A stretch of DNA of 64,000 bases. Origin: Vibrio bivalvicida. GTDB taxonomy: Bacteria > Pseudomonadota > Gammaproteobacteria > Enterobacterales > Vibrionaceae. A program made the translations under genes and the position numbers. Where the stretch lies: positions 62,001 to 126,000 of the forward strand of contig NZ_LLEI02000010.1 in NCBI RefSeq assembly GCF_001399455.2, read 5' to 3'. The notes under the pieces were generated by a model. The model searched no databases and had not been told where the DNA came from. It saw only the letters and a list, made by a program, of their open reading frames with translations. This document shows positions 34,939 to 44,927 of the stretch, piece after piece (positions within the stretch are counted from its first letter, which is position 1; each line of letters begins with the position of its first letter).

Positions 34939-35730
34939 TTATTTCTTGATTAAGTCATCTGGATCTAAATGAGTCCATTTACCACGTGGTTTATCCATAT
35001 ATTGAAAGTATTCGTTAGTGAATGAGCCTTGGATACACACATAGTTTCGGTCACGAGATTGAGCCTCTTTGTTTTCGAGAACTCTGTTCAACACCATAGG
35101 ACCTGTCGTATCAAAAACACCTTTGACACGTTCGCCTTGAGCGTAATTCATAACATTGTCAACGATAATGTCTAGTGCTTCTTTGAATATAGGATTGTTT
35201 GGTTCAGTTGCTAAAAAGTAGTTCGTGTATTCGGTATTGTTCTTTATCTTGATAAACAACGCAGACTCGATACCAGCCAAAATTCGTTTTAGAGGCCACA
35301 CTAAAGTTGCGTCGATATCCATATAGATCCCCCCCTCTTTGTGCAAGACAGCGAGGCGCCACACATCAGCCTGAGCCGCGCCATCGTTAAGCTTCATATA
35401 GCTTTCGTACACGTCAGGAGATGCGTTGTTTTTTAGGTACTCTCCTCGAGCTTCTGTGCTGACGTATCGATAATCATAATCGAGCGACATCAAGCGATTG
35501 AAGAGATAATTAAGATAGACAGGTAAGGTCGACTTGTTGGAAAAGTTTGTCTGCCAGATAATTTTGGTTACATTGCTTTCGCGATTTGTATGAACCTTAG
35601 CTGCAGAGTATTCAGGGATCGTAAAGCGAAGTTTTGGAAAAACAAAGTGAAACGGATACGACAATACCTTGAAGAGGTTACCAACCAGTTTTACGGCTCT
35701 GTTGGAAATTAAGATTGGAAATGTGTTCAT
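34939..35730 (-). CDS. DXD-type sugar transferase (OCH1/GT32-like)
   Basis: 263 residues from MNTFPILISN, with AAGG upstream; an in-frame codon at 35814 lies inside the upstream gene and is rejected. The DXD sugar-binding core is clear: IIWQTNFSNKS, AAQADVWRLAVLHKEGGIYMDIDATLVWPL (given here in part), and a final TGPMVLNRVL. Such enzymes add mannose, galactose or similar sugars. It sits between a GT9 gene and waaA in the core operon. The N-terminal ~40 residues may be a membrane-binding helix. The sugar is unknown. Confidence 0.82.
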   Translation of the reverse strand: MNTFPILISNRAVKLVGNLFKVLSYPFHFVFPKLRFTIPEYSAAKVHTNRESNVTKIIWQTNFSNKSTLPVYLNYLFNRLMSLDYDYRYVSTEARGEYLKNNASPDVYESYMKLNDGAAQADVWRLAVLHKEGGIYMDIDATLVWPLKRILAGIESALFIKIKNNTEYTNYFLATEPNNPIFKEALDIIVDNVMNYAQGERVKGVFDTTGPMVLNRVLENKEAQSRDRNYVCIQGSFTNEYFQYMDKPRGKWTHLDPDDLIKK

Positions 35731-35740
35731 GTTTGACCTT

Positions 35741-36778
35741 TTAGGCGTTGTTCTGTGTTGACAGTGCTTGCTGAACCACTGAAAGAATTTGGCTGTTACT
35801 TGGGATATCGCCATTTACATTCATGACAATCCGATGGTCATCTTCTAGTGGAGTATAGCGAAATGGAACAGTCGAATAAAAAATGCCGACTGTTGGTGTA
35901 TGGGTTGCAATTGCTATATTTCTGATCCCTGTGTCTGGGGCAACCACCAACCTTGCTCGCGCAGAGTATTCTACTAACTCCTCTAAAGGAAGGCACTCTT
36001 GAATTTCAAAGTTATCCTTACCGATTAAATGCTTGAGGAAATCACCTTTCTCAAAATCATTTTTTCCTTCTAGATAGACGTGCTGATAACTAGGCAATAT
36101 CTCAATGGCTTCTTCAATGAGTGACTTCATCTGTTGTTCTGAGAGAATTTTACTTTTAGTTGAAGCGCCATTGAAATAAAGAATTTTTGGCTTATTCCCT
36201 TTTTCTTCTTTGTACAGTTTGTAGTGATTAGGGTACGCGAAATCGAGTGGCCGCTGAGGGTTATGGCCAAGCATTTTTAACATGTCTAGCATCACTTCTA
36301 GCTCTGGTTGATAGTCAGAGCGAAACACTGCGATATTATAGAGAGAGCCACAAAGGTAAGGCTTGTATGGGAATCCAAACTTGAGCTTTGCTTTGCTAAA
36401 CAGAGTCATCCAGTATGAACGACTTGTGCCAGCAACATCGAAGATAATATCCTGCTCTTCAAGTTGCTTGAACTCAGCAATTTGCTCTTTCAATGTCAGT
36501 TCTTTTTTCTTATGACGCCCAGACATAAAAATAGTTTCATCCGCTAAATCATAAGGGGCACCATATTGGTAGTTCGATACGCCTACTAGTGTTATTTTAG
36601 CGTTAGGAAAAAACTTCCTAGCTTCTACTAGCATTGGACGAGCAATCACTTGGTCACCTAGTGCGGCATGACGAAAAATCGCAATTTTCTTTACTTTCTC
36701 GGGGGCAAACTCATTTGCAAGGTAATGACGCGCAGTTGAAGAGGCGTAAGCACCGCGCTCAAACCATAAGTGATTCAT
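35741..36778 (-). CDS. GT9 heptosyltransferase family protein
   Basis: 345 residues. IAIFRHAALGDQVIARPMLVEA matches the GT9 front motif, and [26 protein letters not shown] the rear donor site (PDTG-I-R instead of the common DTGPAHLA). The deviation suggests a sugar other than a standard heptose, or an altered acceptor. It lies 4 nt after waaF, so is tightly coupled with it. Probably adds a further heptose in the core; this is inference. Confidence 0.8.
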   Translation of the reverse strand: MNHLWFERGAYASSTARHYLANEFAPEKVKKIAIFRHAALGDQVIARPMLVEARKFFPNAKITLVGVSNYQYGAPYDLADETIFMSGRHKKKELTLKEQIAEFKQLEEQDIIFDVAGTSRSYWMTLFSKAKLKFGFPYKPYLCGSLYNIAVFRSDYQPELEVMLDMLKMLGHNPQRPLDFAYPNHYKLYKEEKGNKPKILYFNGASTKSKILSEQQMKSLIEEAIEILPSYQHVYLEGKNDFEKGDFLKHLIGKDNFEIQECLPLEELVEYSARARLVVAPDTGIRNIAIATHTPTVGIFYSTVPFRYTPLEDDHRIVMNVNGDIPSNSQILSVVQQALSTQNNA

Positions 36779-36782
36779 AGTG

Positions 36783-37832
36783 TTATCCGATAAACTCTTT
36801 TAAGGCATTAATAACAATGTTTGGTGTTAGTTTGTTTAGGCAGTCTAGGTGACCTAGAGGGCATTCTCTCTTAAAGCATGGCCGACAATCTATATCAGTG
36901 TGCACCATTCTTAGCTTATCGGTGAGTGGGGGTGTGTATTTTGGTGAACTTGAACCATAAATTGCTACGATATTACAACCGACGGCTGCAGAGACGTGCA
37001 TTAATCCTGAGTCATTACTGACGACCGTGTGGCACGCCGCCAATAGATCGACAGCCTCAATCAGAGACGTTTCACCTGCTAAGTTGAAACATAATTGAGC
37101 TTGCTCATTCGACAATTTTGAGCGAATGAGCTCACAGACATCTCTGTCTTTGGCTGAGCCAAATAGCCAAACCTGATAGCCATTTTCAATTGCAAACTGA
37201 GCGACTTGTGCATAGTAAGGGTCGGGCCAACGCTTAGCTGGGCCGAATTCTGCTCCGGGACACAGTCCTATAATAGGTCGAGTGCTCTCTAGATCTAAGC
37301 GAGATCTCGCATTTTTTTGGTTTAATAAGTCGATAGTTAGGTTAGGTCTAGGGCAGTTTGCTAGTCTGACGTTGCTAAGCATCTCACCTTTAGAGTGTGC
37401 TAAAGCAACATATCTCTCGACCATGTATTGGAAAACTCGTTTATCTGGTCGTAAGTCATTGAGTAGACCATAACGCATTTCTCCCTTCCAGCCTATTCTT
37501 GAACTGATACCTGCGAAAAATGGAATCAAAGCAGATTTAGCTGAGTTAGGCAGAATATAAGCGTGGCTATATCCCTTTTTAGCCAGCGTTCGAGCTAATT
37601 GCCAGCGGCCTTTTAGGTTGAACTCACCGTGACCCATTGGCATCTCGATGGCTCGATTGACTTCTGGCATGCGCTCCAAGATAGGTTTACACCATGCTGG
37701 GGCAAGGACATCTATCTCTGCACTTGGGTACAACTGTCTCAAAGTCGAATAAAGGCTTTGCGACATTACCATATCGCCAACCCATGATGGACCAATGACG
37801 AGAGCTTTCGTAGGTCTATTCACTTCTATCAA
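36783..37832 (-). CDS. waaF: ADP-heptose:LPS heptosyltransferase II
   Basis: 349 residues, the WaaF length. ALVIGPSWVGDMVMSQSLY is the diagnostic WaaF start, GLCPGAEFGPAKRWPDPYYA the central motif, and VVSNDSGLMHVSAAVGCNIVAIYGS the donor site, ending with the CRPCFKRECPLGHLDCL cysteine motif. It transfers the second heptose to the inner core. It overlaps waaL by 17 nt. Standard enzyme with no anomalies. Confidence 0.95.
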   Translation of the reverse strand: MIEVNRPTKALVIGPSWVGDMVMSQSLYSTLRQLYPSAEIDVLAPAWCKPILERMPEVNRAIEMPMGHGEFNLKGRWQLARTLAKKGYSHAYILPNSAKSALIPFFAGISSRIGWKGEMRYGLLNDLRPDKRVFQYMVERYVALAHSKGEMLSNVRLANCPRPNLTIDLLNQKNARSRLDLESTRPIIGLCPGAEFGPAKRWPDPYYAQVAQFAIENGYQVWLFGSAKDRDVCELIRSKLSNEQAQLCFNLAGETSLIEAVDLLAACHTVVSNDSGLMHVSAAVGCNIVAIYGSSSPKYTPPLTDKLRMVHTDIDCRPCFKRECPLGHLDCLNKLTPNIVINALKEFIG

Positions 37833-39069
37833 GATTTTTACCTTTTTCAGAAGCTACAATAGCAAAGAATATGGCTAGCATGAATCCGTAAAAAGAACCT
37901 AGTAAGTTAGCGGTTAGCGGCACTTCAGTTAGGCCAAAAATAGCAAAGCCTAATACAAAGACTGCCGCAACGGCAGAAAAATCGGTCCCGGTTTTTAAAT
38001 AGTGACGATAAAAAATATAAAATGGAGCTATAAAAACAGCAAAAAGACTAAAGATGCCCAAAAGTCCATTGCTAGCGAGCATTTCAAAGTATTGGCTGTG
38101 AGCGTGCCCTCGTGAAACCTTTGACGCTCTTTCCCCCATTTCTCCAGAGAGAAATAGATGGTGATTTACTTGTTCTCTCTCCGCATAGGTCAATCCATAA
38201 AAAGGGCTCTCTTTAAAGGCTTCTGTCGCTCCAAACCAGTATTGTAGGCGTTCTCCAGCGGATACCGAGAGTTCAATATTTCCTGAGGCTATGTACGAGA
38301 ACTCTTGAATTGTAGTGTCGATTCTGTTTTTAACGACATCGATGTAATTATAAACTAAGAAGCTGCTAACAATGAACGCGATTGCTCCCAATGTAACTAG
38401 TTTAATACTGACTTTCTTTATGTAGACAATGGCGCAAACAACTAACAATAAAGGTACCGCAAACATTGCTCCGCGGGTAAGAGTTAAAGCTATCGAAACT
38501 AAGCACATTCCAAATGCTAGTGATAACCAGATTCTTCTATTAGATGAGAAGCTTAAAGTAAGAGCTAAAAAGCCTAAGCTACATGCCAAAAAACCAAAGT
38601 TAATACTGAATAGAAAACCATCGACTCTAGCCATTTTGAGGATAAAATGCTGATATAGTGCAAGAAGTAGTGCTAGTAGGGAGCCAATAATGACACCGTA
38701 TTCTAAATACTCCCTTAGTGAGAAGGTAGCTCTAGATAAATAATATCTACAAGACAGGTAAATAGGGATGCATAGTAGTAGTCTAGCTCCACCTTGAAAA
38801 TAACGAGTAGTTGTGCCATCTGCTAATGCTACTGGAATGGCACCTAAAAAGTAACATGAAAGGGTAAGTACAACTGCTTTGTCAAAGTTATTGAGCTTCA
38901 TAGCTCGTTTATTTAGCAACAGGTATCCTATTGACGCGAAGATTGATATAACAATAGCAATGACACTAAAGTTGGGAGTGGATAATAGGAGCGCGGGTAC
39001 AAAAAAAAGGCTCCAACAGATAGTGTGCCTGTATAAACAATTATAATTTAGAGTCATCAATATATTCAC
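37816..39069 (-). CDS. waaL: O-antigen ligase
   Basis: 417 residues with about 11-12 membrane helices and one large loop between helices about residues 255-340 containing ASGNIELSVSAGERLQYWFGA and RGHAHSQYFEMLASNGLLGI; the latter carries the conserved His of Wzy_C/WaaL proteins. It joins undecaprenyl-linked polysaccharide to the lipid A core on the periplasmic side. A ligase in the core operon implies that the downstream locus makes LPS-linked O-antigen, at least in part. It overlaps the upstream fusion gene by 4 nt and waaF by 17 nt. Confidence 0.9.
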   Translation of the reverse strand: MNILMTLNYNCLYRHTICWSLFFVPALLLSTPNFSVIAIVISIFASIGYLLLNKRAMKLNNFDKAVVLTLSCYFLGAIPVALADGTTTRYFQGGARLLLCIPIYLSCRYYLSRATFSLREYLEYGVIIGSLLALLLALYQHFILKMARVDGFLFSINFGFLACSLGFLALTLSFSSNRRIWLSLAFGMCLVSIALTLTRGAMFAVPLLLVVCAIVYIKKVSIKLVTLGAIAFIVSSFLVYNYIDVVKNRIDTTIQEFSYIASGNIELSVSAGERLQYWFGATEAFKESPFYGLTYAEREQVNHHLFLSGEMGERASKVSRGHAHSQYFEMLASNGLLGIFSLFAVFIAPFYIFYRHYLKTGTDFSAVAAVFVLGFAIFGLTEVPLTANLLGSFYGFMLAIFFAIVASEKGKNLDRSE

Positions 39070-40832
39070 TTGATTTTATTGAACAAGTATTTGCCGCGGA
39101 TTTTTCTCCATAAACCGAATACATTAGTTCTTGGAAAAATCGCAATTCTACGAATCTGGAATGGATCTAGATGTGTGGCTAACGGACCACTGTTGGTTGC
39201 TACAGCAAACTGATAGCCAAGCTTTTCTGTGATTTTTTTTGAATCAGCATCTAGTGAGCCGTATGGGTATGCAAAAGAAGTTAGGTGCTTACCTAACAAA
39301 TCTTCCAGATCTTCCTTATTTTTCTTAATCTCAACTTTTTGTTCTTCTGGGGATAAAATGCTTAAATGGGGGTGGCTGACAGTATGCCCTCCAACCTCGA
39401 CATGCCCGGAATCGGATAAGGCTTTAAGCTCATTGGCATTCATTAGTGTTACCGACTTTTCAGGATTATGAGCAACCTCGACATCCCAGCGATTAAAGGT
39501 TTCACCTGTAACCGCATACACAACGGCTTTGAAGTTATACTTTTGTAGCAGAGGGAGAAGTAGGTCATAGTTATCTTTATATCCATCATCAACAGTGATA
39601 ACGATATAGCGTTTGTCATATTCTAGCCGACTAATTAGGCCTTTGTCCGCTAAATCCTCAAAAGTAACAGTTTCAAATCCCATCTTTTTGATTAACTTGA
39701 AATGCTTTTCTAGCATATCAACATGTAAATATGTGCCATGTACACCTTTTTCGCTGTCATCCTTAATAAAGCGGTGGTACATAATGATTGGCATCTCTTT
39801 ACGCAGCTTCTCGACGTAAACTGTTTGGTAGGTGCTTTCTATTTGGTCTACTATCTTCGCTAGGCTATAGTTTTCTTTTATCGTATCAACGACTTCTTTG
39901 TAACAATACTTGTTTTGTAGACCGAGTTTCACTTGCTGTTCAATTGATGAAAAATCTATATCTAGATCTTTTGGACCAATATCACCAAAGTTGCTTGCCA
40001 TTGCTTCTTTAATATTGCTGTTATCAACTAAACCAATCGCTTCTGCTTCACCTATCGCAAGAGTGGGTCTTCCACACAGTAGAGATTCCATTGCTACTCG
40101 ACCTGCACCTATCACGAGATCGGAAGTAGCTAAAACAGAGGCTATATCATTGGTGTAGCCACAAAAATCTACTCGCTGTCTAAATTTATCAAAACGAGAT
40201 TCTATTTGAGATCCTGAGATAACTTTCACATCGTAGGAGTCGGTGTCTAGACACTCATCGAGCAACCGATAACAAAGGTCTCCTTTAGGGCCTGTTAAAC
40301 GGCCAATAATGGAGATAATAGGTTTTTCGTTCTCCGGAGCTTCTAGCCGGATGAACTTGTCTGTTTCTATACCGTTTCTGCTTACCTCTAGCTGCTTTTC
40401 TGAAACACCTAATTCGGAAACTAATTGATCTCTAATCGCCTCACATACAGGAAGGGCCTTATCTCCCATAGCATGAAATTTCTTTCGTGATGCATGAACA
40501 GGTTGTCTACCATGTACGGTAGTGACCATTGGTGTACCGGTGATTTTGCATGCAACATGGCAACTCCAACTGGAAGCACGAGAATGAGCATGGACAAGCT
40601 GAATCTTATGTTTCTTAATCAAATAGACTAGATAAGCGACATGCCAAAAACGGCGAGGGATACTGCGTTTGTTGAAACGTAGCTTGAAATATTCGCCTTT
40701 GAAAGGTTTTGTTAAAGTGTCAGACACATAATGAACGTTATGCCCTCTAGCAGTTAGTTCGTTGCCAACCGTTGTGGCATAAACTTCTGCACCTGTGACC
40801 TCTAACTGCGAGAGTGCCATTAAGATATTCAT
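39066..40832 (-). CDS. Glycosyltransferase (GT4) - polysaccharide deacetylase fusion
   Basis: 588 residues. Residues 1-335 are a GT-B glycosyltransferase of the GT4 type (LEVTGAEVYATTVGNELTARGH, VHAHSRASSW, VCEAIRDQLV, SRNGIETDKF, IIGRLTGPKGD). Residues 345-588 are a NodB-type deacetylase (IIMYHRF, ITVDDGYKDNY with the catalytic Asp-Asp, GGHTVSHPHLS metal site, SFAYPYGS). A cytoplasmic enzyme that adds an N-acetylhexosamine and removes its acetyl group is the simplest reading. Fusion confirmed by one uninterrupted frame. It is 91 nt after hldD and overlaps waaL. Confidence 0.88.
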   Translation of the reverse strand: MNILMALSQLEVTGAEVYATTVGNELTARGHNVHYVSDTLTKPFKGEYFKLRFNKRSIPRRFWHVAYLVYLIKKHKIQLVHAHSRASSWSCHVACKITGTPMVTTVHGRQPVHASRKKFHAMGDKALPVCEAIRDQLVSELGVSEKQLEVSRNGIETDKFIRLEAPENEKPIISIIGRLTGPKGDLCYRLLDECLDTDSYDVKVISGSQIESRFDKFRQRVDFCGYTNDIASVLATSDLVIGAGRVAMESLLCGRPTLAIGEAEAIGLVDNSNIKEAMASNFGDIGPKDLDIDFSSIEQQVKLGLQNKYCYKEVVDTIKENYSLAKIVDQIESTYQTVYVEKLRKEMPIIMYHRFIKDDSEKGVHGTYLHVDMLEKHFKLIKKMGFETVTFEDLADKGLISRLEYDKRYIVITVDDGYKDNYDLLLPLLQKYNFKAVVYAVTGETFNRWDVEVAHNPEKSVTLMNANELKALSDSGHVEVGGHTVSHPHLSILSPEEQKVEIKKNKEDLEDLLGKHLTSFAYPYGSLDADSKKITEKLGYQFAVATNSGPLATHLDPFQIRRIAIFPRTNVFGLWRKIRGKYLFNKIK

Positions 40833-40923
40833 TATTTAACTCTATTGATTCGAAAGAAAAGCAGGTTATCGATGAGCGGGTGAGCATATCGCTTAGTTGA
40901 CATCTATGTCACCCCTAAGAGAT

Positions 40924-41865
40924 CTAAGAATTGATGATTTTCATGTATTCAGCAACACCTTCAGCAACGGTTTTGAACTGATGGTCACAACCCGCAGAAC
41001 GTAGTTTTGTTAGGTCTGCTTGAGTAAACACTTGGTATGCGCCTTTTAGGTGCTCAGGGAATGGAATAGTTTCTACTTCACCTTTGCCATGGAACGTAAT
41101 CACCGCTTTAGCCACTTCTTCAAATGACTCTGCGTTACCGGTACCTAGATTGAAGATGCCAGATTTACCATTATCCATAAACCAAAGGTTAACAGCTGCC
41201 ACATCACCAACATAGACGAAATCACGCTGGAAGGTTTCACTACCTTCAAACAATTTTGGATTCTCACCTGCGTTCATCTGGTTGTTTAGGTGGAAGGCTA
41301 CAGATGCCATAGAGCCCTTATGTTGCTCACGAGGACCATAAACATTGAAGTAACGGAATCCTGTTATTTGAGAAAGTGTTTCTCCGTGCTCTTCAGCATC
41401 TTGCCAAATTCGACGTACATAGTTATCAAACTGCTGTTTTGAGTAACCGTACACATTTAATGCGCCTTCATACTCTTTTTCTTCGATAAAGGTATCAGTT
41501 TCACCATAAGTGGCTGCGGAAGAAGCATAGAGAAATGGAATGTCACGCTCTAGACAATAATGAAGTAGCTCTTTTGAATACTCATAGTTGTTGAGCATGA
41601 CATACTTACCATCCCATTCTGTGGTGGCTGAGCATGCGCCTTCATGGAAAACTGCGTCGATTGGCCCGAAGTCATCACCAGCCATGATCTGAGTGAGGAA
41701 GTCATCACGATCCATGTAGTCAGCGATATCTAGGTCAACTAAGTTTTGAAACTTTCTACCATTTTTAAGGTTGTCAACGACAAGAATGTCATTAATGCCT
41801 TTGTCGTTAAGTGCTTTAACGATATTGCTGCCAATCATGCCAGCACCGCCAGTTACGATGATCAT
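40924..41865 (-). CDS. hldD: ADP-L-glycero-D-manno-heptose 6-epimerase
   Basis: 313 residues, an SDR enzyme that turns ADP-D-glycero- into ADP-L-glycero-D-manno-heptose, the donor for WaaC and Waa[20 protein letters not shown] is the NADP site, [10 protein letters not shown] and YGYSKQQFD carry the catalytic Ser and Tyr-Lys. In vibrios this gene marks the left border of the O-antigen/capsule locus. It is first in the minus-strand core operon. The 68-nt gap upstream may hold its promoter. Confidence 0.96.
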   Translation of the reverse strand: MIIVTGGAGMIGSNIVKALNDKGINDILVVDNLKNGRKFQNLVDLDIADYMDRDDFLTQIMAGDDFGPIDAVFHEGACSATTEWDGKYVMLNNYEYSKELLHYCLERDIPFLYASSAATYGETDTFIEEKEYEGALNVYGYSKQQFDNYVRRIWQDAEEHGETLSQITGFRYFNVYGPREQHKGSMASVAFHLNNQMNAGENPKLFEGSETFQRDFVYVGDVAAVNLWFMDNGKSGIFNLGTGNAESFEEVAKAVITFHGKGEVETIPFPEHLKGAYQVFTQADLTKLRSAGCDHQFKTVAEGVAEYMKIINS

Positions 41866-41933
41866 AGTAATTTACCAAGTGTAGATGTTGAGACATGCAT
41901 ATTATCATATACGATCTCGCTTTAAAGCGTGAG

Positions 41934-43063
41934 CTAGTTATAAACAGGAATCGCCTTCAGTACAGACCTTAAGTTGTTTATTTCGTATAGTACTTTCCAT
42001 TTTTTTGGCTCAACGATAAAAATGCGATTTCCATCCGCTTCTGCTATCAGTAGCTTGCCTTGATACATGCCGCTTTCGATCTCATAGGCACTAGAAGGTG
42101 ATTGAAGTTGAAATTTAGGCGAACGCCAAACTTCTGACCAGTCAGCAATGTCAAATTTTCGTATGACATTTTTGTGCTCTTCAACAATATATAAATGATG
42201 GTCCTTGGTGAAACTAATGCCATTGGGGTATTGTAATCCATTCAAAACTGTAGCTTTTTCCTTGGTATTGATATCAAGTAAAATAACCCTTCCGTTAAAA
42301 CCATCACTTACAGCTATAAACTTATCTGAGAATGTTAGTCCTCGACTATCGGCAATTTCTTCATCTAGGAATTGTTCAATAGAGTTATCTTCTATGGTCA
42401 ACTGATAAAGCGAAGCACGATCCCATTCGTTATTTTTAGTAGCAACAAACCATAGGTCTTGATCGTGAAACTCCACGTGGTTGCTTGAAATCCATTAATT
42501 ACTTTCTCTAAATTGAACTTATGGTCATATATCTCAATTTTATTTTGCCCAGGAATAGAAAATGCAATTCGACCCGAAAATCTATCATATGAAACAGAGT
42601 AGTAGGCAGTATTGTACTGTCCGACCTCTTCTGATACACACTGGATAGGATCAAATTTATATCCTCTGAGTCCAAAATTTACTGCGGTAAGGATTTCAAA
42701 GTCCGGTGCTTCGCCCTTACACGTAGGTGCTGCTACATGATATTCTGCTTTTGTATAGAAATCTATACCATGATCATCGTATGTGTAGATGATCTGATCT
42801 GAACTTACGTTGTCAAATAATGAGTGCTTATTGTTGTATATTTTGTGAATTGCTTCCGAAACTAGATGAGGCTGCGTACTATAAATTTGCGTTACGGTAT
42901 CGTGGAAGTTCAGGTTTTGTTTCAAAGCTTCCTTTGCTTCTTGGTTGGTGTATTGGATATTTTCAAGAATCATAGCCGCTGTAGTTTCGACATCAGAATG
43001 TGTTTGAGGTGAATGTAGATCTGCTGATAATACGAGGCTAGAAAGCAATAAGTTGATAAACAT
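41934..43063 (-). pseudogene. Frameshifted secreted beta-propeller protein
   Basis: Two frames overlap at 42398-42476. The first starts MFINLLLSSLVLSADLHS, a signal peptide with AAGG upstream, and ends in unrelated KTYGLLLLKI residues. The second begins at a GTG inside the first and continues VEFHDQDLWFVATKNNEWD with NHL/SMP-30-like blades (LQYPNGISFTKDHHLYIVEEHKNVIRKF). A single-base insertion near 42488 joins them as GFQ-NHVEFHDQD. Together they would make a ~376-residue periplasmic propeller. No long homopolymer marks the site, so a true mutation is at least as likely as a read error. Function unknown. Confidence 0.75.
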
Positions 43064-43162
43064 GCCTGACCTTAATAAATGCTTTTCTCGATGATAATCA
43101 ATAGTTATTACTTGGTGCAAGCTATAATTGCTTAACTTGATTGTTCGACAGGAAAGTATCTG

Positions 43163-43208
43163 GGCACCTAGCTTTATGGCTAGCTATAAAGCTAGGTGCC
43201 ATAAGGTG
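43163..43208 (+). promoter_or_regulatory. Long palindrome resembling a JUMPstart element
   Basis: Two perfect 15-bp arms (GGCACCTAGCTTTAT at 43163-43177; ATAAAGCTAGGTGCC at 43186-43200) around 8 nt. The right half, TAGCTATAAAGCTAGGTGCC then ATAAGGTG, matches about 21 of 28 positions of the JUMPstart consensus (TAGCTGTAAAGCCAGGGGCG-GTAGCGTG). JUMPstart/ops recruits the antiterminator RfaH to polysaccharide operons. The ops core is poorly kept. The whole 43064-43448 gap holds this element, a possible 30-residue frame and presumably divergent promoters. Confidence 0.5.
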
Positions 43209-43332
43209 TAGATTAGCTTTGAGCAGCTATAAAAAGCTTATAGACGTAAGTCGATGAGATAAAGTCGGAGTTAGTCGTTTAATTACGACTTTAGGTAAAT
43301 TAAGCTTCACAACTCATGGTAAAGGTAATAAA

Positions 43333-43425
43333 ATGTTAGAGCATATGATCTTCCATAAAAGCTTGGTATTATGGGGCTTTGGTTATTTTCTCGTGACTTG
43401 TTTTTTTGATTGGTTTCAATGTTGA
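43333..43425 (+). CDS. Possible 30-residue leader/membrane peptide
   Basis: MLEHMIFHKSLVLWGFGYF... ending DWFQC, with AAGG 8 nt before ATG. Hydrophobic and Trp/Phe-rich, it could form one membrane helix. It lies between the palindrome and the MBOAT gene on the same strand. No family; could be chance. Confidence 0.25.
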   Translation: MLEHMIFHKSLVLWGFGYFLVTCFFDWFQC

Positions 43426-43448
43426 CGTGTATTTTTTGGTAGCTAATA

Positions 43449-44927
43449 ATGTTATTTTTTGAATTGGAGTTTTTGCTTTTTTTTACATTGTTTTTTTTAG
43501 TGTATCTTATGATGGGGAGGGTTCGTCAGAATAAACTAATAATAGCTGCTAGTTATTTCTTTTATGGCCTTTGGGATTATAGATTTCTAGGTTTGTTGAT
43601 AGTATCCACATTGGTGGATTTTTTTGTTTCTAATAAAATAGAAGAATGTAATAATAAGAAAGGTAAGAGTAAGTTTTTCTTATTAGTTAGCATAGTGACG
43701 AATATAGGTATCCTTGCAACATTTAAGTATTTTAACTTTTTTGCAGAGTCATTTGTCAATTTGACCACATCAATAGGTTGGTCTTTATCACCTTTTACTC
43801 TAGAAGTTATTTTACCTGCCGGAATTTCATTTTATACATTTCAAACGCTTAGCTATACAATCGATGTGTACAATCGAAAGATAACTGCAGAAAAAAACTT
43901 CATTAATTTTTCTGCTTACGTTGCTTTCTTTCCACAACTTGTTGCAGGTCCGATTGAGCGAGCTGGCAATCTATTGATTCAGTTTCATAAATCTCGAGTG
44001 GTTACTGCTTCCTGTTTTTTCGTGGGAATTAGGCTTTTTGGCTGGGGAGTGTTTAAAAAATTATTCATTGCAGATAATCTAGCTAATATAGCAGACCCCG
44101 TTTTTGCAAACCCTTCTTCATATGACTCTTTAAGCCTTTTGATTGCTTTATATGCCTTTTCATTTCAAATCTATTGTGACTTTTCTGGCTATTCAGATAT
44201 GGCTAGAGGTCTTGCAAAAATGATGGGCTTTGAGCTATCTATTAACTTCAATCTTCCTTATTTTTCAAAAAGTTTACGCGAATTTTGGACTCGGTGGCAC
44301 ATAACATTGTCAAATTGGATTAGAGACTATATATACTTTCCACTTGGAGGAAGTCGTGGTAGTAAATTATTCACAAGCAAAAACTTGATAATTGCCATGT
44401 TGTTAAGCGGTCTTTGGCATGGGGCCGGTTGGAACTTCATTTTTTGGGGGGCTTATAATGGTGTAATCATGGCATCTGAGTATATTCTCAAGGACTCCTG
44501 GCTAACTTCTTGGTGGAGACAGAGGTCTGCGACTTTAAGGGTGATCGTGACTTTCCATATAGTATGTTTTGGATGGTTATTGTTTAGAGTAAACAGCGTT
44601 GGTGAAGTTTACACTTATCTCTACTCCTTTATTTCTGGTTTAGAGCGCTACACTACAGAACTAGTTTTAGATAATCATGATTGGTTGACGCTTATTGATA
44701 GAGTGTTTGAGTTATATATTGGGGACTCCATTGGTTATATTATTAAACTACTATTTTACATAACACCGCTTTTGATGGTTCAAATTTTTCAATATTCTAA
44801 ATCAGATCACTTGTTTGAATTGTCTTGGAAATCTTGGGCTAAAGGCTCTGTATATGCGGTTTTATTTTTCTCTTTATTAACCTTTGGAGCGAGTGATGGA
44901 AAGCAATTCATATATTTTCAGTTCTAA
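43449..44927 (+). CDS. MBOAT family O-acyltransferase
   Basis: 492 residues with about 11-12 membrane helices, similar to AlgI and DltB. Conserved points include ILPAGISFYTFQTLSYTIDVY, FFPQLVAGPIERA, QIYCDFSGYSDMARGLA and LREFWTRWHITLSNWIRDYIYF, and the invariant His in LLSGLWHGAGWNF. Such proteins pass acyl groups across the inner membrane for O-acylation of exopolysaccharide. The downstream SGNH-type partner begins within its last 32 nt. It is the first gene of the locus after the palindrome; AT-rich compared with the core genes. Confidence 0.92.
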   Translation: MLFFELEFLLFFTLFFLVYLMMGRVRQNKLIIAASYFFYGLWDYRFLGLLIVSTLVDFFVSNKIEECNNKKGKSKFFLLVSIVTNIGILATFKYFNFFAESFVNLTTSIGWSLSPFTLEVILPAGISFYTFQTLSYTIDVYNRKITAEKNFINFSAYVAFFPQLVAGPIERAGNLLIQFHKSRVVTASCFFVGIRLFGWGVFKKLFIADNLANIADPVFANPSSYDSLSLLIALYAFSFQIYCDFSGYSDMARGLAKMMGFELSINFNLPYFSKSLREFWTRWHITLSNWIRDYIYFPLGGSRGSKLFTSKNLIIAMLLSGLWHGAGWNFIFWGAYNGVIMASEYILKDSWLTSWWRQRSATLRVIVTFHIVCFGWLLFRVNSVGEVYTYLYSFISGLERYTTELVLDNHDWLTLIDRVFELYIGDSIGYIIKLLFYITPLLMVQIFQYSKSDHLFELSWKSWAKGSVYAVLFFSLLTFGASDGKQFIYFQF

